A stretch of 64,000 bases of DNA. It comes from Capitella teleta (lineage: Eukaryota; Annelida; Polychaeta; Capitellidae). The notes beneath the pieces were generated by a model. It made no database searches. It saw only the letters and a program-made list of their open reading frames with translations, and had not been told where the DNA came from. The stretch is from contig KB311873.1 in NCBI GenBank assembly GCA_000328365.1, positions 72,555 through 136,554 of the forward strand, read 5' to 3'. The first letter of the stretch is position 1. The number at the start of each line of letters is the position of its first letter. Positions 56,978 through 64,000 of this stretch are shown piece after piece. The position numbers and the translations under genes were made by a program.

Positions 56978-59923
56978 GTGAGTCGATCAATTAAATCGGT
57001 CAACTTGAGTTTTAATCAACTATCAACGACAAATAACACAACACTGATAAACCTTTCATCGTTTTTTTCTGACTAAAACAAAAAATAATTCAGCAGTGGT
57101 TTCCTCAGAATAAAGAGCGACGGTCAGGTTTATTGTCGACTCAACATGAATTTAGGATAATTTGGTAAACTCAGCGTTGTTTTACCTGTTTACCAGCAAT
57201 GCCAATGGCTCCACACCCATAACTAGGCCATAAGAAAATGCTTGAATAGATTATTTTTAGCTTGAAAAGATCGATCGTCCAAAACTTGTAAAAACAAAGA
57301 CATTTAAAGAACACCATGGTTTGGCTATTGAAGGCCTTTGTTTGTCCCCACATAAAATATGTGAGGCTCCATGGCAAAACCGATATGTCGCAAAAAACTT
57401 TTATAGAGTAAGTTATGGTATCAAATAGAGAATGAAAAGCTGGACATTTTGGTGATTGTTTTAAAGAAATGTGTTGACCGTTCACTGAGATGTGGCCATT
57501 TGAAGTCAGATAACCCAAAAATGCATATTCTGAGAAAATCCATCAATAAATGCGTTGCTATGAGTTACGTGGGCAACTTTGAACCTGGATAGTTGTCCAA
57601 CTTGTCCTGTTCCTTGCTTCGTGATTGGTTGGATGGTGGATGAACCTAGTCCAAGTTAATATTCTTAGAAAGTAAAGAGGGCAACCTTCACAATGATATC
57701 AACTATTATCAAGGTAATTTAGGTGCAATATGGGACAAGTTGCTGACAATTGAAAATGAGGATTAATGGGTCATTTCTCTTGAATAATCGATCTATTGTT
57801 CTCAGGGGTGCCTCAATTAAAAACAATAATTAATGCATTTATGTGATTTATATTATGTGATTTAAGTATTAATGCATATACCATCACAAAGTATGAATTC
57901 TGCATCGAATAAGCAGAGAATCTCAAAAACTTTTAATATTGCCCAAGCAATCCAAATCGCCTCTAGCGCTCCTGTGCGCTGTGCGACGTATCCGGGGTTT
58001 TGCCATGGAGCCTCACATATGTCAATACGGCAACAAATATGATATGTTTGATATGAGTCCCAGATGTTGTTATTGGAGAATGGCACACTGCAGCTGCCAG
58101 AGCTGAGAGAAGCCATATAAGGAGCGATTACAGTTGCTGATTCTGCCCCTCTAACATTTCCATAGGACACTTAATCGTAGAAAATATTTCCCAACATCTT
58201 CATGATTCTTAACATGAATCATTTGAATCATGAATGATCATGATGATAATCATAATGACATGTTTGAATGGGCTCCTAGTGAGTCCTACTCCTAGAGCAT
58301 GATCAGCATAGCGACAAACAGGTATATGCATTGAATCCGATGAACATGACCTATTGCCTAGTATTGGCGATCAGTGGAAATCATTGCATGATTCAATCAA
58401 CTATGCATCCACTCGTAAATCATGCACTGCTGATTGATTGCATACAATCAATAAATATTTAAAAATGAAAATCCAAGCACTGGGCAGTCGATCTGCAAAG
58501 CTCAGCAGTCAGCATGGATGTAAATTTATCAATAAATCCAGAAAATAAGGACCTGTGATATTTGGTGAAAACCGTCAGGTGGCGCCTAACACTGCTTTAG
58601 CAGATTTCGAAGCTAATCTGTGAAATAATCCAAAGGCAACATAGAGCTTTTCAATGCGCGGTCAACGACTGAACATTGTTGTGGCTTCTGCTAGAGACGA
58701 AGAACTTCCGGGTGCTGATCAGATGGCTATCCCACAATGCACTCTTGGCAAACCATTTGACGAAGACAAAGGGTTAAGTAGTGCTGCGAGGTGTTGCTTG
58801 ACATGCGGCTGCAGATATTAATTATTGTCCTCCTTTCGCAACCTTGAAGCAAAACATAGAGAAGAGTCAGAAGACGATATAAAGAACAACAATTCGGTAG
58901 ATAGGAAGAACAACTATTCATAGCATCAAAAGTAGCTGTATTATTTATCTGGCACTTCTAGTGTTTGGTTAAGTGCACTTCGACCAATTTCACTGCCGGA
59001 GCTTCATTTCAACTGCCAAAAGTTTTATGTGTTGGCCTCTCGTAACACTTTCTCTAAACATCTAATCATTGATTTACAATTGTCTTTAACAAAGTAATGA
59101 AAATTAGACATAATTCTGGCTGCTATACTAATATTATGTATTGTCCTGGTTAAAACCACTCTCCCCATTACAACCCCACCAAACCTTTTTCTGATTATTA
59201 ATTCCGTTTGTTAATTATTTCATTTACCCACCCCAGCACCAAATCATAGTGCCATTCAACTGTTAAAACACAGAGGCAGTGTCAGTTTGTTAAGTAGTTT
59301 GGTCGTTTGGTCTGAATGCATATTTTTTTCAAAATATGTAAAACTAAGCTTTTTTATCTGCAGGAGAAGATAAAAAAGGATCAGGAAACTTGTCCTTGAT
59401 AATCATTACATCCATATGCTGCACATTGGGCACCATAGCCAAACGACCCCTTGCTCTTTTTATTAACTTTTTCGTGACAAATATAATGCTCAATCCGCCA
59501 TCTTCACAATGCTAATTGCACCACTTTCTCACCATGTTAAAGGTACTTTGGAGCTTGACCAGCAGAGAGCGTGAGGTGGAGCTTGTGACCGGTTGGAGTG
59601 AGAGTTGAGCTTCTTGTTAACACTTCTTTCTGGGCGCATAGCGGGAGTTTCTCGCAATACCCGTTTTACCTGGACAGGTTGACAGGTATGAAAGAATGCG
59701 AGAAAACCTTATTGAGGTATTTAAGATATTCAATTAATACTTTGTCAATCCCTCTGAGCTATTGACACTGCACAATCAAGCATAACTTTAAACTAGCAAA
59801 AAAAAAAGGACCAAGGACTTCCTTGAAATCACATTCATTTTGCCATAGAAAAGTCAATACCTGAAATTCACTACCCAATGATATGGACTCTATAGATGGG
59901 CTCTTCCTATTGGCCAGTGTAAG
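56978..59923. other. AT-rich region with inverted repeats, no gene recognised
   Basis: Minus-strand open frames at 57171-57518 and 57862-58170 have a fairly protein-like composition. They overlap the two arms of the 24-bp inverted repeat and match no family I know. The YY1-type motif recurs inverted at 59495-59504. A stretch at 59559-59592 has a partial inverted counterpart at about 62470-62500. The region may be a composite of old repeats. Confidence 0.55.
57359..58022. repeat. Inverted repeat pair bracketing about 620 bp
   Basis: TATGTGAGGCTCCATGGCAA and the next four bases (57359-57382) recur perfectly in reverse complement at 57999-58022, with weaker similarity extending outward (TTTGTT upstream, GTCGCA downstream). 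A 24-bp perfect inverted match is far beyond chance for this length. It may be part of a larger repeat or MITE in 56.9-59.5 kb. No target duplication found. Confidence 0.7.
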
Positions 59924-59927
59924 TCAA

Positions 59928-60861
59928 CCCTTCCTGTGCTATTCGCGACTATTGTCGCTATGCGTTATGATCCTTCTGACTGCTAATCGCGACAATAGTC
60001 GTTTCCAAAGATACCCGAAGTTAGTTGGCACTTTGCGTTGCTCTCCGTGACATAAATCGATCGTCGGTTATGCTCGGAGATGTGACCTATTTTAGGCTTC
60101 TGTTTCCAGTCACGTGGTCGTTTATTTTTAGCCTCAGCTATGTTTTGAACCTGCCAACCACTGTTGGGGGATTTAAACGTCTGCAGATAGATTCTATTGC
60201 GAAGATACCCGAAGTTAGTCAGCACTTTCCGTTACTTTCCGTGACAAATGTCAATCGTCCGCTATGCTCGTAAATGTGACCTACTTTGGGCTTCCGGTTT
60301 CAGCCATGTGGTTGTTTATTTTTAGCCTCGGCTTTGTTTTGAACCAGCCGACCTCTGTTTAAATGCGGGGGGTTTAAATGTCTGCAAATAGATTCTCTTG
60401 CGTGCAAACGTTGCTATTTTAGCCTGATGTAGATATTATTTCATGCATCCCTGACTGTTTCAAAATATATCATACTCTTGAATGCTATTAATGGTAATGT
60501 TCAGTGTTCATAAGTTTCAGACTACCATTCACTTGGTAACTTTTTCTGTTATTTTACCTTGTATTTGAAGCCTTAAGTAAGCTGCAGAGACTTTGTATCA
60601 TGTTCTGCATATTAAAAATTCTTGTAATAAAGTTTTATCAAATAAAACATTTAGTTTTTCTTAGTTTCTTAGCTCTGACTATGAGTTCATCAAAAACTTC
60701 AGAATCTGTAGATGCAATTTGGTACAAAGAATATTAGTTTATGTTGAGAAATGGCTGAGATATGATTTTTTCAAGATTGTACATTCGAAGTTTTACAAAT
60801 TCTGAAATTAATGTGGCAGACAGAGGGATACGAGGCCTAGGATATTAAAGCACAGGAAGGG
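59928..60861. mobile_element. piggyBac-like MITE with TCAA target duplication
   Basis: 934-bp element bounded by 13-bp perfect inverted repeats, CCCTTCCTGTGCT at 59928-59940 and its reverse complement at 60849-60861. Immediate flanks are TCAA on both sides (59924-59927, 60862-60865), a 4-bp duplication. piggyBac elements start with CCC and duplicate TTAA, and a TCAA variant fits that superfamily. Next to the left end is a subterminal inverted pair, GCGACTATTGTCG (59946-59958) and CGACAATAGTCGC-type (59989-60001). No transposase frame, so non-autonomous. It contains a 194-bp tandem duplication. Confidence 0.75.
60008..60402. repeat. 194-bp tandem duplication inside the piggyBac-like MITE
   Basis: Copy 1 (60008-60201) and copy 2 (60202-60402) both begin AAGATACCCGAAGTTAGT. 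They share CGTGACA, GTTTATTTTTAGCCTC, TTTTGAACC and an ending CTGCAAATAGATTCT-type stretch, with substitutions and a small insertion in copy 2. The duplication accounts for about 40% of the element. Confidence 0.88.
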
Positions 60862-60894
60862 TCAACAGCACTGATACTAGCGAGTGAGTGAGTG

Positions 60895-61080
60895 AGTGAT
60901 TGGGTTTTACGGCTCCATGCAAACCAATCGGATGATACGGGCGCCAGAACCGAAGGCCCGGGACCGGGGTTTCCCCCTACTCTTATCGATAAATCTCAAG
61001 GGTTTTTTATCCTGCATACCACCATAGACAGTAGTACAGTAGTACGCCTTGTTACGCAGTTGAGCAGCACTGCAGAGTCA
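60895..61080. repeat. (GAGT)n-headed dispersed repeat, probable
   Basis: Begins with a run of GAGT units just before 60900, then TGATTGGGTTTTACGG, and further on GACCGGGGTTTCCCCCTACT. Repeats with a GAGT run followed by GGTTTTACG are widespread in marine invertebrate genomes. That match is from memory of family style, not from a search. The right boundary is not defined. Confidence 0.4.
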
Positions 61081-62691
61081 TCAAAGAATCACTGAGATTA
61101 GCGTAAAAAGCAAGCCAAGGGGAAGTGGCACTGTATTTTTGCAGAGTTTGAGTAGGTCTACGGTAGACTACCTATCCCGCATTTTTGATTGGTTTATGTA
61201 TTACTGTATTGCGCACTTAAAAGGTGTGTTGTGATGGTGATATCATAATGCACTTTTCAAGCAAAAACTTATGGCGTCTGGTTCTGTTGGTCATTTGACG
61301 TTTGAAGATTTTCCCGATTGAGAGATCATGACACGCAAATGTGTCATTGTCAGTCATTGACATTCATTTGAATTATTTTTTTCAGAGATCCGATCTAGTT
61401 GACTGAATTATTAGCTTAGGAGATCATAATTAAGGAGTTTGTTTTTACCGTTCGAGTTAACAGTGAGCCATCATGTGTCAGGGTTCATTTCCAATAATCC
61501 AATAATATTACTTTTCCATTTTTATTTTTTAACATGCTCACACCCTTCAGTTATAGCTGTTTTTTCTCTCTCATTTTTGTATTTCATTTTTTTTTCTATC
61601 TTTTCTTTCTTTACTGTCAGGCTTAACATAAATTTTCTTTCAGGGGGATTTTTTGGGGATTTGGGGGATTTCTTTTCTTTGGGAGGTCATTTTTGAACGA
61701 ATCAACTATTGAAATTTCCACCAATTCTGCTTGATGCAATTTTTCTCCTTCACACGTTTACTGCTTGTAATAATTTTCTTCTTCATGATATATTTCATAT
61801 AAAGCAACTTAATTGGATTTGGCTATTAAAGTGCTTGCGTTTAAATATATAGTTCTATTGATGATTTCTTTTTTGTTTTCTTTATCTTTTGGCTTGTGCA
61901 GAGTGTCTCTCCTTTTCATCCCATCCATATATCGAAATTGATGTTTATAATATTATTTGATGATTGACTTCAGAAATCTCCAATGTTCAATAGCTAGGCC
62001 GTCAAAGTTCTTGCTCGTGTTATGCTAAACTTCCATAAGGCACCCCAAAAATCTTCTGTAAAACGGAAGGGATGGGCATCGTTTTCTTCCTTCAGTGGAG
62101 AGTGTTCCTTGTATCGTGTCGATCGTTGCATTTATCTATGTTTATTTTGTGATTAAATTGCTTGAGATCAAGGATTTCACAAAGTGGTCACGTCCAAAAC
62201 TCATCAGCTTTCTAAAGCAAAGAGATTTTGCGTTGTCTCTTTCTTGCTTTGGAGTTTCGAGATGGAAGGGGATGGAATGTAACTCCCTTCATCCTTGGAT
62301 ACTTAGCTAATGTCTGCAACTTGGTGCTAGCTGCATTGCCGTCTTTCACACAGCAGAATCATTCCGTTATGTCACAAGAAGCTATTTACGACCAATTTAA
62401 CGCCTTTTAAACGCAATGAATGGCCAACCCACAGGCAATCTTTAAAAGCTGACGTCTTTTGACCCACACTCTAACCAAGCCTCACGCTCTCTTGCGATTT
62501 CAGCCAATCTCGCCGCTCTCAGCAGTGCGTTATATGATTGTGTACAATCATAAGCACCTATCTGTAATGGGCGCTATTTATGTGCAGACTGAATTTTTTT
62601 TACCCTTCTAAGATTTCCAGTTACAGAAATCTGAGAAAGGTAAACAAAAATATTCTGAAGAAATGTGGAAATAATTAGAAGATTAATATTA
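61081..62691. other. Region between repeats, no firm gene
   Basis: AT-rich with T-rich low-complexity frames (61439-61696). At 62162-62226 the plus strand reads EIKDFTKWSRPKLISFLKQR, faintly like a SAP-type helix-extension-helix found in some transposon and phage-like proteins, but too short to call. A TATGATTGT/ACAATCATA hairpin lies at 62533-62552. Confidence 0.5.
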
Positions 62692-62935
62692 TATCACAAT
62701 AGATTTTAATATCTTACTAAAAAAACTAAACTATTATGGCATCCGTGGGAATGCTTTAAACCCCTTAAAAAGCTATCTTAGCAATAGAAAGCAGACCGTG
62801 AAGGTAGATGATGTCATGTCATCAGTTCTTCCTATAACCACGGCTCGCAGTTAGAGAATTTTTTTTATCTAATTAACAATGCGTCAAGAGCATTTAGTAC
62901 TATCACTCTGCCACTAGAAAAGTGTCTTTCGTTCT
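62692..62935 (+). mobile_element. LINE reverse-transcriptase scrap
   Basis: The plus strand reads ILLKKLNYYGIRGNALNPLK then SYLSNRKQTVKVDDVMSSVL, the standard non-LTR RT palm stretch (GIRGxALxWFxSYLSNRxQxV). After a gap where GVPQGSVLGPLLF is expected it resumes as FFYLINNASRAFSTITLP, equivalent to INDLPNAS..STITFADD. About 240 bp survive, interrupted by at least one deletion and stop. No ends or target duplication found. Confidence 0.7.
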
Positions 62936-64000
62936 ACTGGGTTATGCTGGTATATTGTAATGGCCACGCATCCACTCTGAATCCCAGATAGCATTCAGGT
63001 GTCGGCTATATGCCATTCAACCATCACCAGTGCCATAGAAGTATCGCTTCTTGCCACTGTCGTTCTTCTACCACCCTTGTGGCGAGAATTATACACATAA
63101 GAAGTGCCACGTAGGTGAAACTTCTCTGACAAGAAAGGAATTAAAATTATCACGTGCCACAATCATGCACTTTTTCATTCACATATCTGGCGACTTATCT
63201 GAAAGCAAATAGCCACTGAGCAAATGCAAACAGTGTTCCAGCCCAGCCACATGGGCATTGGCAATTAAAGGCCAAAAGTTATAATGTATGTATGAAGCCT
63301 AAATATTCATGATTACTTATTTGAATGTTACATCATTCTGTTCTTAGCGTTCGTTGGGAGTAGACGTGCATATATCCATGCATTTCAAGTTTCAATTACA
63401 TGCATCTTCAACGATTCTTCAGCTGCCTTCATCAATTTTTAACGGTGAGCGATTCTTTATACGATTGCATCGTTCACCATGTATACATAATGTATATCAC
63501 ATACATGTGGTGTTGTAGGCCTACTCTAATTGCTAATACAAGTAGCATCATTTGAGAAATATGATTGATACGTTCCACACATTTGAAACAGTTGATTGAA
63601 TTATACTTTGTTCACAGTTTCACGATTGAGATTTAAATTTTCCTTGTGTTCGAATTTCATCATCTTTATCCATCCATTTTTCTATTATAATTGTATATAA
63701 CTATTGGGTACTTGTAATTGATCACCCAGTTGTCATATAAGAAGATCGGTAATCATTGGAAAATAACTAGCTCTGTTACTTCTTACTACTCTTATTCTGG
63801 ATCCGGAATGATCTCAATCAATTGTCAACTAATATCGTCAATTTTAATGTTTTCCTTAATTGGAATACGCCCAGTAGGAAGTTAAGAGCCCACGAGGCAG
63901 CAACACGCAGTCGTGCCTGTCGCTATCGCGCGCAATTGTCGATTTTGTAATTATTCTGCATTCACCCGTAATTACTTTATCTTGCGCCAATTCACGAACC
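62936..64000. other. Unassigned AT-rich end of window
   Basis: No exon, RNA gene or transposon recognised in the last kilobase. The sequence is AT-rich throughout. Confidence 0.6.

Noticed and set aside
1-64000. tRNA genes and well-known animal microRNAs (let-7, miR-1, -7, -9, -10, -34, -92, -124, -125, -133, -184 and others)
   Set aside because: Scanned by eye for the TTCGAnTC box and mature sequences; none matched. A covariance-model search would be decisive.
1-64000. LTR retroelements, Polintons or other virus-like copies
   Set aside because: No terminal direct repeats, integrase, capsid or protease-like readings were recognised. The RT fragments present are of the non-LTR type.

Overview
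The window is animal (metazoan) nuclear DNA. It has long non-coding stretches, GT-AG introns, a metazoan actin-regulator gene, non-LTR retrotransposon fragments and small DNA-transposon derivatives (MITEs). I cannot name the species. The mix of MITEs, long A/T and C/G homopolymers and a (GAGT)n-headed repeat would suit a marine invertebrate, but that is inference only. Nothing prokaryotic, no CRISPR, no rRNA or tRNA gene and no virus-derived element was recognised.

One protein-coding gene is well supported. It is a CYRI (FAM49, CYFIP-related Rac1 interactor) orthologue on the minus strand, with nine coding exons between 53509 (ATG) and 41539 (TAG). The exons join with matching phases into 346 codons plus stop. 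Compared with the roughly 324-residue vertebrate proteins it keeps the Gly2 myristoylation start (MGNLLRVL) and the Rac1-binding YYRRTLSR motif. It has a loop about 20 residues longer in exon 5. The ATG-containing exon begins with a splice acceptor, so at least one leader exon lies upstream. A TATA/initiator promoter candidate sits near 54.69-54.77 kb, with a kappaB-like site and a GC box behind it. The 3'UTR probably runs to about 40.9 or 40.4 kb.

Layout: 1-40.4 kb has no supportable gene, only microsatellites, homopolymers, palindromes and unassigned sequence, so it could be intergenic or regulatory. 40.4-54.8 kb is the CYRI gene. Its introns hold a hAT-type MITE with a perfect 8-bp target duplication, a 127-bp tandem duplication, a decayed sense-oriented LINE fragment, and a cluster of the 10-mer GCGTTATGAT next to splice sites. 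54.8-64 kb is repeat-rich. It holds a piggyBac-like MITE with 4-bp target duplications and an internal 194-bp tandem duplication, an inverted-repeat structure, a (GAGT)n-headed repeat, a second LINE reverse-transcriptase scrap, and a speculative YY1-type first exon on the plus strand.

The most reportable observations are these: the complete CYRI gene model with its lengthened exon-5 loop; a 63-nt first coding intron that is in frame, stop-free and would encode a hydrophobic segment if retained; the GCGTTATGAT cluster touching splice sites; and the two MITEs defined to the base by their target duplications.
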